Assembly: GCA_020687485.1 (NCBI GenBank)
Contig: JAJEQR010000012.1
Span: 1-64,000, forward strand
Source: Hominifimenecus microfluidus
GTDB taxonomy: Bacteria > Bacillota > Clostridia > Lachnospirales > Lachnospiraceae
Direction of reading: 5' to 3'
DNA length: 64,000 bases
Below the pieces are notes generated by a model that saw nothing but the letters and a program-made list of their open reading frames with translations, was not told where the DNA came from and searched no databases. Below, piece after piece: positions 1 to 8,557 of the stretch. Both the position numbers and the translations under genes were made by a program. Every line of letters starts with the position of its first letter. Position 1 is the stretch's first letter.

Positions 1-2
1 CG

Positions 3-22
3 CCCCCCCCCCCCCCCCCCCC
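3..22. repeat. 20-base C homopolymer at window edge
   Basis: An uninterrupted run of 20 C (G on the minus strand) lies just downstream of the sepF stop codon. Such a run is exceptional for this sequence. It may be a contig-end artefact, since poly-G runs are produced by two-colour sequencing chemistries, or a true slippery intergenic tract. Its position at the very edge favours the artefact. Confidence 0.9.
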
Positions 23-54
23 TCTGTCTCTGTAAAAATCATCTGTGCCGGCAA

Positions 55-612
55 CTAGATGGTGAAGTTGGAGGAGGAAGACGTATTATCTACCATCTCC
101 AGTACATTCTGGAAATCCCCGGACAGCTCAATGCTGCTGGGAGTCGCAATAAAGATGTACTTCGAAATACTCTGAATATCACCGTTCATCGAATAACAGG
201 CGCCGGAAGTAAAGTCAACGATTCGCTGTGCCAGATCCATCTGAACACCCTCCATGTTGATAACAACCGCACGACCGCTGAGCAACGTATCGCAGATATC
301 TCTGGCGTCATCCCAGGACGCCGGCTTTACCATATGTACCTCCATCCCACTGCTGCGGCGCATAGGGACTACATTTGGAGAGGACTTGCGGGCCGGACGT
401 GAAGAACGCGCTTCCTTCTCATATGAAGCACTGCCGACACCATCCGATACCTCCTCATCTCTGGACGAACGGGCGGATTTCTTCTTGCCCATGAAGCGGG
501 GAGCAGGCTCTTCCTCTTCAAAATCATCTTCCAGATCAAAATCGTCCTCGTCATCATATTCATCGTCATTAAGCTTCATAGAATTCAGAAACTTGTCAAT
601 TATATTTGCCAT
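55..612 (-). CDS. sepF: Cell division protein SepF
   Basis: SepF tethers FtsZ filaments to the membrane during septum formation. The 185-residue protein starts with a short amphipathic helix (MANIIDKFLNSMKL), the usual membrane anchor. A very acidic linker (about residues 15-38) and a Ser/Arg-rich linker follow. The SepF core fills about residues 90-175, with the typical pattern around VVINMEGVQ, AQRIVDFTSGA and ISKYIFIATP. The ATG is preceded by CAGGAG. The gene lies 146 nt downstream of a HlyD-like gene on the same strand and has its own strong promoter (681-709). The linker is long and acidic but the core is intact. Confidence 0.93.
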   Translation of the reverse strand: MANIIDKFLNSMKLNDDEYDDEDDFDLEDDFEEEEPAPRFMGKKKSARSSRDEEVSDGVGSASYEKEARSSRPARKSSPNVVPMRRSSGMEVHMVKPASWDDARDICDTLLSGRAVVINMEGVQMDLAQRIVDFTSGACYSMNGDIQSISKYIFIATPSSIELSGDFQNVLEMVDNTSSSSNFTI

Positions 613-680
613 TCTTCTATCTCCTGATCTTTATAATATCCTGCCGTCTTCCTGTTCCTGACGACGTACGCACTTTAAAT

Positions 681-709
681 ATTATCGTTCTTTTTCCTTC
701 CGGTGTCAA
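681..709 (-). promoter_or_regulatory. Sigma-A-type promoter of sepF
   Basis: On the minus strand, TTGACA (704-709) and GATAAT (681-686) are separated by exactly 17 nt, about 70 nt upstream of the sepF ATG. A 14-bp palindrome abuts the -35 box. Confidence 0.7.
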
Positions 710-723
710 CCTGAAATTTCAGG
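710..723. promoter_or_regulatory. Perfect 14-bp palindrome next to the sepF -35 box
   Basis: CCTGAAATTTCAGG is its own reverse complement and directly touches the -35 hexamer of the sepF promoter. A related half-site (CTTCAGGTT) lies at about 746-754, beside the upstream gene's stop codon. This placement suits an operator or upstream activator site. On the plus strand it is followed by six T, so a weak terminator role is also possible. Confidence 0.4.
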
Positions 724-758
724 TTTTTTCTGGATTTAAGAAAAACTTCAGGTTCTTT

Positions 759-2159
759 CTAGTATATCATCTCACCGGGTGCTCCCTTACTGCCATCCAG
801 CAGAATGTGGTCATAGATGCTGAGACCATAGCTGGTCCCCCGCTTCACAATATAATAGTCATTATCCTGATCCAGGACTTCAACTGCTTTAAACACGGCA
901 TAGCCCTTATTAACATTGTAAACGCCCTGCACCGTAGCTGTACTGCCGACTGTATAGCTCTTATTCGCGGAATCCGGATATCGAAGTACGGTTCCTGCCG
1001 GAACATCATCCGCTGACACATAATAATCCGTATCTGTCACATAATAAATCTGCGGCGTGATGAACTGAATGCTGGTTCCGTCCGCATTATAAATCTCCTG
1101 ATTAAACCCCTTACTGTCTGAGTTACCACCCGTCGTCAGATATTCCTTCGGAATCGTATAGAACGAACTCTCTATCACTGCAGACTTCGGTATTTTCAGA
1201 CCGCTTTTCACATCATTATCGTGGATCGTAACCTCCAGATATCTCTGACCGGCATACTGTACCATATAGCGTCCAAGGGAAAGCTTTCCGTAAGTATTTC
1301 CGTCCGTACCGGTAAAAATTTCAAAATTCACGCTGGTACTGAGATCTTTCTCCGGAAAAGTCACAGAAACACTGGTCGTATCCTTATATTTCTCTGCCGT
1401 CTCCGCATCCAGCGCAATGATAATCTGCCATTGCTCCGATGTAATCGTCTTATAGACCGGACTGCCGCTCTCCAGCAGCTCTCCGCTTCGGATGGAATTC
1501 TTATTATAGTTATTCCGCTTGAAGTTATCCATCGTTACATTCTCTGCAGAAAGATCCTCAAAGCCATCCACATAGTACTCAACAATTCCGCTCTCCGCAG
1601 CCGGCACAGTATGAAAGTATGCTGGATCAATGCCCAGATTATCCAGGTCATTTACAGAATTTGTGGAGAGAAAATTCAGAAGCTTGTTCTCCATTTCATA
1701 TTTTAACTCATAAGTCTTATAGAACGAAGTCTCATCATACATAGAGATGAATGACGAGAGTGTCTTCTTCAGAGAAGTCAGATTGTCTCTGGAAAGGCTG
1801 CTGCTCTCACTGGATCCAGACGACGAGAGCAACTCTGTGAACTGACCGTTTTCATCAATAGAATATACCACATCCTCCACAGCCGCCCGGCTTCCCTCCC
1901 GGATATAATAATTTACATAACCGGTCTGATCTGTGTTCGCAACCAATTCTTCCCGTAAAATCAGCCCGGTGTATGTCTGATCTCGGGAGAGCGATACCTC
2001 TTCTCCGACTTCGTACACCTGTATCCGATCACTGGTCATATAGCTGATCACGCTGTAGGCAAGGTAAATAAAGATAAACAAAAAAATAATCACACCGATA
2101 TTGATGTGAATCGGTCTCCGGTATTGAATTACTTTCGAATTCTTCTTATTCTGCTTCAT
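759..2159 (-). CDS. HlyD-like membrane-anchored adaptor protein
   Basis: A 466-residue protein with one N-terminal transmembrane helix (about residues 20-45, INIGVIIFLFIFIYLAYSVI) after a basic cytoplasmic tip. A large extracytoplasmic part follows that resembles the membrane-fusion or HlyD-like proteins found beside sepF in Clostridia. The substrate and partner are unknown and no exporter is adjacent. I start it at the ATG at 2157-2159, because AAAGGAG sits six bases before it; a further in-frame ATG 24 nt upstream lacks such a site. It precedes sepF on the same strand and may serve cell envelope or division functions. The family call rests on overall architecture, not on a catalytic motif. 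Confidence 0.65.
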   Translation of the reverse strand: MKQNKKNSKVIQYRRPIHINIGVIIFLFIFIYLAYSVISYMTSDRIQVYEVGEEVSLSRDQTYTGLILREELVANTDQTGYVNYYIREGSRAAVEDVVYSIDENGQFTELLSSSGSSESSSLSRDNLTSLKKTLSSFISMYDETSFYKTYELKYEMENKLLNFLSTNSVNDLDNLGIDPAYFHTVPAAESGIVEYYVDGFEDLSAENVTMDNFKRNNYNKNSIRSGELLESGSPVYKTITSEQWQIIIALDAETAEKYKDTTSVSVTFPEKDLSTSVNFEIFTGTDGNTYGKLSLGRYMVQYAGQRYLEVTIHDNDVKSGLKIPKSAVIESSFYTIPKEYLTTGGNSDSKGFNQEIYNADGTSIQFITPQIYYVTDTDYYVSADDVPAGTVLRYPDSANKSYTVGSTATVQGVYNVNKGYAVFKAVEVLDQDNDYYIVKRGTSYGLSIYDHILLDGSKGAPGEMIY

Positions 2160-2255
2160 CCGAAGCTCCTTTCGGAATATCATGTATATTTTACGGCAAA
2201 ACGGAAATTAATAACAAGGCAAATCGAAATACCTGAATCTGGAAGGAGGGCTCTT

Positions 2256-2456
2256 ATGAAGGCCTTGGATTACACTGCACTGACAATTGCCATAATCGGC
2301 GCCGTAAACTGGGGACTCGTCGGCATCTTTCGCTTTGACCTAATTGCCGCACTGTTCGGCAATATGTCCTGGTTCTCCCGCCTGGTCTACATTCTCGTGG
2401 GATTAAGCGGGTTATACCTGCTCAGTCTGTATGGGCGAATCCGGAACGAATCCTAA
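2256..2456 (+). CDS. DUF378 small membrane protein (YuzA-like)
   Basis: A 66-residue protein with two predicted membrane helices and the DUF378 signature region LTIAIIGAVNWGLVGIF near the N-terminus. The function is unknown. The ATG at 2256 follows a strong GGAAGGAGGG site. The reading frame is open further upstream but has no ribosome binding site there. It is transcribed opposite to its neighbours and diverges from the HlyD-like gene. A hairpin lies about 34 nt past the stop codon. Confidence 0.85.
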   Translation: MKALDYTALTIAIIGAVNWGLVGIFRFDLIAALFGNMSWFSRLVYILVGLSGLYLLSLYGRIRNES

Positions 2457-2490
2457 AAGCATTCCGTGACAGAGACACAAACAGAAAGTC

Positions 2491-2512
2491 AGGGCGCCTT
2501 AACAGGCGCCCT
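2491..2512. terminator. Perfect 8-bp hairpin between convergent genes
   Basis: AGGGCGCC and GGCGCCCT form a perfect GC-rich stem with a six-base loop. It lies between the DUF378 gene (plus) and the P-loop gene (minus), both of which end toward it. The T-tract is poor on the plus strand and only modest (GACTTTCTG) on the minus strand, so terminator strength is uncertain. Confidence 0.5.
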
Positions 2513-2548
2513 GTGACACAAGCAAGCATCCAATTTGGAAACAATTTC

Positions 2549-2968
2549 TTACAGAGCGATTACCGTACACTCCTGAGCATTCGCCGGAAGGTTCTCCTTG
2601 TCTTCGGATACACTGAGGATAAACTCAACACCATACTTCTCACTAATTGCGGCAAGATCGTCAACAGCACGCTCGATCTCATTACCATTCAGGTTAGAGA
2701 GCTTCAGGAAAGCATCCATATATACCTGTTCCAGATCGTGATCCTGAGAAATGATACCGCAGATAAATCCCAGAAATGCCTCATACGAATGTATGGGATA
2801 CTTAAAAACATCGATCAGCCGAACCCTGTTACTCAAATCATACATATGCTGAGTGTTCTTATCAAGGTACACGATGGTTCCGTGCGCTTCCTTCACCGCG
2901 CTGTTTACCTTCTCCAGAAGGAATTTGGTTTTGCCTTTCCCTTTACGACCTGCAATAATCTGAACCAT
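2549..2968 (-). CDS. Small P-loop ATPase-like protein of unknown function
   Basis: A 139-residue protein starting with a Walker A-like motif (GRKGKGKT, residues 7-14). Similar Clostridia proteins are often labelled PilT-like, but the domains needed for a twitching-motility ATPase are absent, so that label should not be read as function. The N-terminal half predicts an alpha/beta nucleotide-binding fold (TIVYLDKNTQ strand). An acidic helical middle and a strand-forming end (VEFILSVSED) follow. An AAGGAGGAG site precedes the ATG, and a good promoter sits at 3027-3055. It stands alone between the DUF378 gene and rodA. Confidence 0.6.
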   Translation of the reverse strand: MVQIIAGRKGKGKTKFLLEKVNSAVKEAHGTIVYLDKNTQHMYDLSNRVRLIDVFKYPIHSYEAFLGFICGIISQDHDLEQVYMDAFLKLSNLNGNEIERAVDDLAAISEKYGVEFILSVSEDKENLPANAQECTVIAL

Positions 2969-3026
2969 AGCTGTCTCCTCCTTGTATCATTTTGTAATTG
3001 TAATCGCTCAAAAATGAGTTGTTTTT

Positions 3027-3055
3027 ATTATAGTATACTTTCATCAAAAATACAA
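3027..3055 (-). promoter_or_regulatory. Promoter of the small P-loop gene
   Basis: TTGTAT (3050-3055) and a perfect TATAAT (3027-3032) lie 17 nt apart on the minus strand, about 60 nt upstream of the ATG. The surrounding 3030-3130 stretch is strongly AT-rich. Confidence 0.6.
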
Positions 3056-3142
3056 GTACGATTTCACTTGTTTTGTTAATTATTCTTATTTTTTTGAAAT
3101 TTTTTTCAAACTTTTTGTTTTCAATTCTAAAAGACGTAATGT

Positions 3143-4291
3143 TTAGAAATCGCTTTTCGTTTTTCGCTGCAGCCCAACGTTCAACACCACGCCCATTCCA
3201 ATAAATATACTTAACAGCGAACTGACGCCTGCGCTGATAAAAGGAAGTGGAAGTCCGGTATTCGGAAGCAACTTGCTGGCCACACCGATATTTACAAACG
3301 TCTGGAAAGCGAGAAGTGCCCCCATTCCAACACAGAGAAGACGTCCAGAAAGATCTTTCGCTTTCGCCGCCATACGGAAGCATTCCACTACCAGAAAGGC
3401 GAGAAGTGCGATGACAATTACGCTTCCGATAAAACCAAGTTCCTCTCCGATTACCGCAAAGATAAAATCACAGTTCTCTTCGGAAAGGAAATTTCCGTTC
3501 TTTACAGATTCAAAGCTGGTATTATTCAGTCCCTTGCCGTGCAGCTGGCCGGAAGCAATCGCCAGAACCGAGTTGTCCTGCTGCTGTGTCAGACCGGTAG
3601 ACTTATACTGATCCGGATAGCGCCATGAGAGAATACGGTTCAACTGATATCCCTTTAAGAGTGTTTGCCCCGGCTGCATAGCAATATACAGCATGGCTCC
3701 AGCTGTCGGAACTGCGACAGCCACCGCGCCGAAAATCCATTTATAGCTTAGTTTTGCTACGTAAATCATAGACAGAAAAATAAACGTGATCACCAACGTG
3801 GTCGAAAGATCCGGCTCCGCCAGAATCATCGCTGCCGGAACCGCGAACAGAAGAAGCGCGGTTCCTACCGTAACCACCTTGCTGATCCGCTCCCGGTTCG
3901 CCATAAAGAAGCTGGCGAATACCATAATTACACCGATCTTCGCGAATTCGGACGGTTGAATCTGCATAAAGCCGAGATTCAGCCAGCGGGTTGCATTATT
4001 TGCCGATGTTCCCACACCCGGGATCAGAATTACGCCGAGCAACACTAGCATTCCGATGTAAACAAGAGGTGCAATCTTCATAATAAAGTGATAATCCATC
4101 AGCGCAAAGAATATCATAGCCGCGGCTCCGATCCCGAAGCCCATCAGCTGCTTCTGCAGTGTGGCATCACGATCCGCATCATTCGCCATGGCACTGCTCA
4201 GAATCAGGAATCCAATGGTGCATAAAGCCGCAATCAGAATCACAATCCGAAAATTGAAGTTTCTTAATTTGTACTCGCTAAAACGAAACAT
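3143..4291 (-). CDS. rodA: Rod-shape SEDS glycosyltransferase RodA
   Basis: A SEDS-family peptidoglycan polymerase of 382 residues with about ten membrane helices. It extends glycan strands from lipid II during elongation, working with a class B PBP such as the PBP2 encoded two genes upstream. Family marks include QPSEFAKIG (about residue 110) and the extracellular segment QQQDNSVLAIASGQ...LSEENCDFIFAVIGEELGF, which holds the acidic residues needed for catalysis in this family. The end of the protein (LPFISAGVSSLLSIFIGMGVVLNV) is also typical. It is the last gene of the radC-mreC-mreD-PBP2-minD-rodA run, 21 nt after minD. FtsW or SpoVE is the alternative name, but the neighbourhood favours RodA. 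Confidence 0.88.
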   Translation of the reverse strand: MFRFSEYKLRNFNFRIVILIAALCTIGFLILSSAMANDADRDATLQKQLMGFGIGAAAMIFFALMDYHFIMKIAPLVYIGMLVLLGVILIPGVGTSANNATRWLNLGFMQIQPSEFAKIGVIMVFASFFMANRERISKVVTVGTALLLFAVPAAMILAEPDLSTTLVITFIFLSMIYVAKLSYKWIFGAVAVAVPTAGAMLYIAMQPGQTLLKGYQLNRILSWRYPDQYKSTGLTQQQDNSVLAIASGQLHGKGLNNTSFESVKNGNFLSEENCDFIFAVIGEELGFIGSVIVIALLAFLVVECFRMAAKAKDLSGRLLCVGMGALLAFQTFVNIGVASKLLPNTGLPLPFISAGVSSLLSIFIGMGVVLNVGLQRKTKSDF

Positions 4292-4312
4292 ATCTCTGGT
4301 ACCTCTGTTTCT

Positions 4313-5098
4313 TTACTTTCCCTTCCCGAAGAGACGCGACAGGAAGCCACCATGCCGGTTCAGATCCAGGTACGGAACATCTTCGCCGGCAATGCGGCGC
4401 ACAATATTCCGGTAAGCCTGTCCGGGAAGTGTCTCACCCTCAATCAGCGACTGTCCCTGATTCGTAGCAACAATCACAGCCTCATCATCCGGGATCACAC
4501 CAATCAGCGGCACGCCGAGAAGATCAATAACGTCCTGCGCGGACATCATATCCCCGCGCTTCACAAGCTCCGGGCGCAGCCGATTTACAATCAGGTGATT
4601 TCTGCGGATGCCCTTCTCCTCCAAAAGGCCGATAATGCGGTCAGCATCCCGAATCGCCGAAACTTCCGGCGTTGTAACAACAAGAGCACGGTCCGCGGCT
4701 GCAATCGCATTCCGGAAGCCCTGCTCAATCCCGGCCGGACAGTCCAGAATAATATAATCAAAGTTCTTCTTCAGGCCATTAATCAGCTTAATCATCTGCT
4801 CCGGACGAACGGCACTCTTGTCCTTCGTCTGTGCTGACGGAAGGAGCTGCAGATTCGGATAATGACGATCCTTAATCAGCGCCTGCTTCAGGCGGCATTC
4901 CCCTTCAATCACATCGACAAGATTATAAACAATACGATTTTCCAGCCCCATAACCACATCCAGATTCCGAAGTCCGATGTCCGTATCGATCATCAGTACA
5001 GACTTGTCCAGCTTCGCCAGACCGGTTCCGATATTTGCGGAGGATGTGGTCTTTCCTACGCCGCCTTTTCCTGAGGTAATTACAATTACTTCCCCCAT
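4313..5098 (-). CDS. minD: Septum site-determining ATPase MinD
   Basis: A ParA/MinD-type ATPase of 261 residues that cycles on and off the membrane to help position the division septum. It has a deviant Walker A motif (GKGGVGKT, residues 10-17), the switch/Walker B region (IILDCPAGIEQGF, about 116-128) and a C-terminal amphipathic membrane-targeting tail (FLSRLFGKGK). It lies 16 nt after the PBP2 gene and 21 nt before rodA. Neither minC nor minE is adjacent, although they commonly flank minD in this gene order. Confidence 0.93.
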   Translation of the reverse strand: MGEVIVITSGKGGVGKTTSSANIGTGLAKLDKSVLMIDTDIGLRNLDVVMGLENRIVYNLVDVIEGECRLKQALIKDRHYPNLQLLPSAQTKDKSAVRPEQMIKLINGLKKNFDYIILDCPAGIEQGFRNAIAAADRALVVTTPEVSAIRDADRIIGLLEEKGIRRNHLIVNRLRPELVKRGDMMSAQDVIDLLGVPLIGVIPDDEAVIVATNQGQSLIEGETLPGQAYRNIVRRIAGEDVPYLDLNRHGGFLSRLFGKGK

Positions 5099-5114
5099 CG
5101 TTTACCTCTCCTTT

Positions 5115-8057
5115 TTAATCATTTACAACTGCTGTACTTGCCTTGGAAGCGCCGCTTGCCTGAATTTCTTCCAACGTAAGCTCACCATAATAGAAATCAT
5201 ATATATTGCTGGCGATTCTGGCCGCATTCGAAGACGTATATCCATAAGGAATGGATACTACCACTGCGATCTCCGGATTATCATACGGTGCATAGGAGAT
5301 GAAGTTCGCATGGTTCGGGCGAAGCTTGCTCTCCTCTGCAGTACCGGTCTTACCGGCAATATCTACCTTACAGGTAATAATATCATCACCATCCGACCGT
5401 CCCTGCAGATGATCCGCAACTACAGAGCGCATACCATCATGGATGGTATCCCAGGTGGTGCTGGCGAATGTGGTCGTACCCACGATCGTCGGTGTATATT
5501 CTTCCAGAAGATTGCCGTCGGAATCCGTCAGCTTGTCCAGAAGAGTCAGATCATATACGGTACCGCTATTGGCAATCGTCGTCGCATAGCGGGCCAACTG
5601 AACATTCGAGAACGCGTGAGTACCCTGACCGATAGCAGAAGGAATCGGAGCCGTATCCGAAATATGCGGTTCCAGCTCGTTCAGCTGAATCCCTGTCTTT
5701 CGGTCTAAGCCAAATTGAGCCGCATACGTACGGATCGTATCAACACCCTTTTGTTCCACATATGTCTCCTGATCCGTGTTCTCCAGTGACGGATCCGCAA
5801 GTGAAAGGCGGAAGCCCATCTCACTAAAGAAATAGTTGCACGAATCGCGAATTGCTTGCACAATATTCAGATTCCCGTGGTTCACACCGCCCGCGCAGGA
5901 AAGCTTCAATCCCTGCTTGGTAAATACGCTGTCGGTCAGCATCACTTCATCTCTTGTCACAACTCCGTTCTCCAGAGCGGCTGCCGTCGTTACCAGCTTG
6001 AATACCGAACCGGGAGCTTTCTGTGCCTGTGTTGCCGTACTGTACAGCGGGCTTGACATATCGTTCGCCAGACTGCTGTAATACTTCGCGTCCACGGAAC
6101 CGGAAAGGCGGTTATTATCATAGCTGGGATAAGATACAACCGCCAGTACATCGCCGCTGTGAACATCCGTAATCGTAACAGCGGCAGAACAGGGATCCAT
6201 CGCCAGCTGTGCCGGCGTAATCTCCAGGCTCTTGATCTTCTCCAGCAGGAATTCATAGGATGTGATATCCGTTCCTGCCATCAGCTTCTGGATGGCTTCC
6301 TGATCACTTTCCAGGATCCCCTGTTCGAAAAGCGCCAGGCAGATATCGCAGCCGCTGATCTTCTGGTTGTAGATCAGATTCTTGTACACCCGCTTGTTAA
6401 AGACAGAGCTCTCGCGAAGGAGTGTGCCGATCTGATCCACCAGTATCTGATAAGTGTCCTCGGCACTGGTATACTTGCTATCCAGGGAAAGCTTGCTGAC
6501 ATCGATCCAGTTCTGTGACAGCGCATAGCGAAGAAACTCGCTCAGTCCGATGGTTTCATCATTCTTGTAAGCGATATACGTCTCATCATTCGTATCGATC
6601 GCGTCGGTAAGAAGATACCCGGCGTCCGCAAGTACGTCATATACATAGCTGACGTAGATCTTCATAAAGTTGTCCTCACCCTCCGGAACCTCGCCGCCAA
6701 GATCCTTGTACGGCGTCGGATTCGGGCTCAGAAGCTCCGCGCGGATCGCGGAAACTGCTTCGTCCTGTCCCTGCAGGAACAGATCCTGAATCCGCTTCTC
6801 AGCGTCTCCCGCATCGGCATCCGCAAAAGCGCTCATATCCAATATATTATTATTGATCAGCTGATAATATGCTTCATAGATCGAAAGTTTGCGCTCGGAA
6901 GCGCTGGTTCCCGCCGGATTGTATACCTTATCATTCACCAGCTTGTCCACCAGAATACCGGCCAGATTCTGCTCTACCAGGTGATAGATTCCGACCTGAA
7001 GATCATGATCGATCGTAAGGTAGATATCGTTGCCGGTGACCGGCGCTGTCTCGTCGGTCACTTCCATGATGTGTCCCAGGCTGTCCAGATACATCGTGCG
7101 GCTACCCTTGATTCCCTGCAGCTCCGATTCCATGGAAGCCTCAATACCGGTCTTACCGATGACGTCGCCAAGCTCATACCGTTCCTCACCCTCCGCGTAA
7201 TCTGCGTTCAGCGTTTCGAGTTCCTCTGAGCTCGCTTTGCCGGTATAGCCGATCACATGCGCGAAATATGTGCTGTCGGTATAAACTCTCTGGTAATCTT
7301 CTTCCACATCCACACCATCCATGCTGTCTGCATGCTCCAGTACATCCGTCATCGTCTCTTCCGAGACATTGGAGGACACAACAACCGAACGATAGCGCTG
7401 ATAGGAATTACTGTTCAGCAGATAACGGATATTCATGACCCGCAGCGCTGTCTCCGTGTCGATCTCATACGTCTCTGCATTGGCGCCGCTGCCCTTCTTT
7501 CCGATTCCGTAACGATCATAGAAATACTCATACAGCCCCTGCGCTGTTACATTCTTCTGCTCGTCCGTGAGCTCATCGACAGATTTCTTGCCGTAAGCGT
7601 CGCGAAGGAAGCGCTGACGGCTATTTCCCTGTATGCTGAACTCCATCTCACCGGCAGAATTAATAAAGATCGGGATCTCCTCCACAATCTTCTCTCCATG
7701 ACGGTCCAGAATCTTCAGAAGCTCCATAATCATCATATTCTTCTGATAGCCGTTGTAGGCTCCGGTGTCCTTCAGTGTTACGGAATAGACCAGCTCATTG
7801 TAGGCCAGGAGAGTTCCGTTGCGGTCATAGATATTTCCTCTAGTACTGGACAGGCTGATCGTGCGCAGCGTCATCTGATCCACATAGGATTCCTGCGCAT
7901 TCGCGCCTTCCACAATCTGAAGTTGATACAGATGTATGATAAGCACGGAAAACATCACGGCAAAGATGCAGCTCAAAGGGAACAAACGCGAGGTCGCTAC
8001 CCTCTTCAGATGGTACCAGAGGTATTCAAGGATTTCTTTAAACAAACTTCTTCGCAC
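5115..8057 (-). CDS. mrdA: Penicillin-binding protein 2, class B transpeptidase with a large insertion
   Basis: A class B PBP that cross-links peptidoglycan during elongation, partner of RodA. One N-terminal membrane helix (about residues 24-46) precedes the dimerisation domain. The catalytic motifs are SVFK (Ser about 684), SCN (about 739) and KTG (about 903-905). At 980 residues it is much longer than the usual 600-700: about 250 residues (roughly 365-615) are inserted between TIDHDLQ and DPCSAAVTITD. The gene overlaps mreD by 20 nt. The listed start is GTG at 8055-8057, but its AGGAG is too close. A TTG 12 nt downstream has better spacing, so the start is uncertain by four codons. Confidence 0.9.
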   Translation of the reverse strand: MRRSLFKEILEYLWYHLKRVATSRLFPLSCIFAVMFSVLIIHLYQLQIVEGANAQESYVDQMTLRTISLSSTRGNIYDRNGTLLAYNELVYSVTLKDTGAYNGYQKNMMIMELLKILDRHGEKIVEEIPIFINSAGEMEFSIQGNSRQRFLRDAYGKKSVDELTDEQKNVTAQGLYEYFYDRYGIGKKGSGANAETYEIDTETALRVMNIRYLLNSNSYQRYRSVVVSSNVSEETMTDVLEHADSMDGVDVEEDYQRVYTDSTYFAHVIGYTGKASSEELETLNADYAEGEERYELGDVIGKTGIEASMESELQGIKGSRTMYLDSLGHIMEVTDETAPVTGNDIYLTIDHDLQVGIYHLVEQNLAGILVDKLVNDKVYNPAGTSASERKLSIYEAYYQLINNNILDMSAFADADAGDAEKRIQDLFLQGQDEAVSAIRAELLSPNPTPYKDLGGEVPEGEDNFMKIYVSYVYDVLADAGYLLTDAIDTNDETYIAYKNDETIGLSEFLRYALSQNWIDVSKLSLDSKYTSAEDTYQILVDQIGTLLRESSVFNKRVYKNLIYNQKISGCDICLALFEQGILESDQEAIQKLMAGTDITSYEFLLEKIKSLEITPAQLAMDPCSAAVTITDVHSGDVLAVVSYPSYDNNRLSGSVDAKYYSSLANDMSSPLYSTATQAQKAPGSVFKLVTTAAALENGVVTRDEVMLTDSVFTKQGLKLSCAGGVNHGNLNIVQAIRDSCNYFFSEMGFRLSLADPSLENTDQETYVEQKGVDTIRTYAAQFGLDRKTGIQLNELEPHISDTAPIPSAIGQGTHAFSNVQLARYATTIANSGTVYDLTLLDKLTDSDGNLLEEYTPTIVGTTTFASTTWDTIHDGMRSVVADHLQGRSDGDDIITCKVDIAGKTGTAEESKLRPNHANFISYAPYDNPEIAVVVSIPYGYTSSNAARIASNIYDFYYGELTLEEIQASGASKASTAVVND

Positions 8058-8556
8058 TCCTCTTCGTCATTTTTGCAAACCTGGCATTCAGCCACAGCAG
8101 AAACTTATAGATCACAAGCGTCATTAATACCGTATAGACAAGCTCCGGAAGCATCACCTTCCAGATGTAGAACAGAATGTTCGTCTGCCCCTTCAGCAGG
8201 AAGGAGAACACATACACATACAAGCTGAACAGAATCTCGCTCAGCGTACACAGAATCACCGGCATATTGATGAACTCTGTATAGAATACCTGACCAAGCA
8301 GACCGTTACCGTAGCCGATTAGCATATAGATCAGCGCATAGAACCCGATGCTGGTGCCAAAGAACAGATCCGCTAGCAGACCACTGAAGAAGCCAACCAG
8401 CATTCCATCCACTGTTCCCCGGATAAATCCGAACGCGAACGTGATGATCAGCAGGATATTCGGAACTGTATCGATCAAATTTGAGGCAGCAAACAGATTA
8501 TTCTGAAGCATAAAACCGGCCAGAATAACACCAGTATAGAACAAAACCCGCTTCAC
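8038..8556 (-). CDS. mreD: Rod-shape-determining protein MreD
   Basis: A 172-residue integral membrane protein with five or six predicted helices and the MreD pattern (PNILLIITFAFGFIRG, VGFFSGLLADLFFG). MreD links MreC to the elongation synthases. It starts with GTG one base after the mreC stop codon, and GGGGGAA within the mreC end acts as its ribosome binding site. This implies translational coupling. Confidence 0.85.
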   Translation of the reverse strand: MKRVLFYTGVILAGFMLQNNLFAASNLIDTVPNILLIITFAFGFIRGTVDGMLVGFFSGLLADLFFGTSIGFYALIYMLIGYGNGLLGQVFYTEFINMPVILCTLSEILFSLYVYVFSFLLKGQTNILFYIWKVMLPELVYTVLMTLVIYKFLLWLNARFAKMTKRSAKKFV

Positions 8557-8557
8557 G

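Noticed and set aside
254..661. A Ser-rich plus-strand open frame over sepF
   Set aside because: The Ser runs are simply the reverse complement of the acidic Asp/Glu linker of sepF.
3060..3142. AT-rich hairpin TTTGAAA/TTTCAAA after rodA as a terminator
   Set aside because: The stem is short, has no GC pairs of weight and the whole region is AT-rich, so pairing is not convincing.
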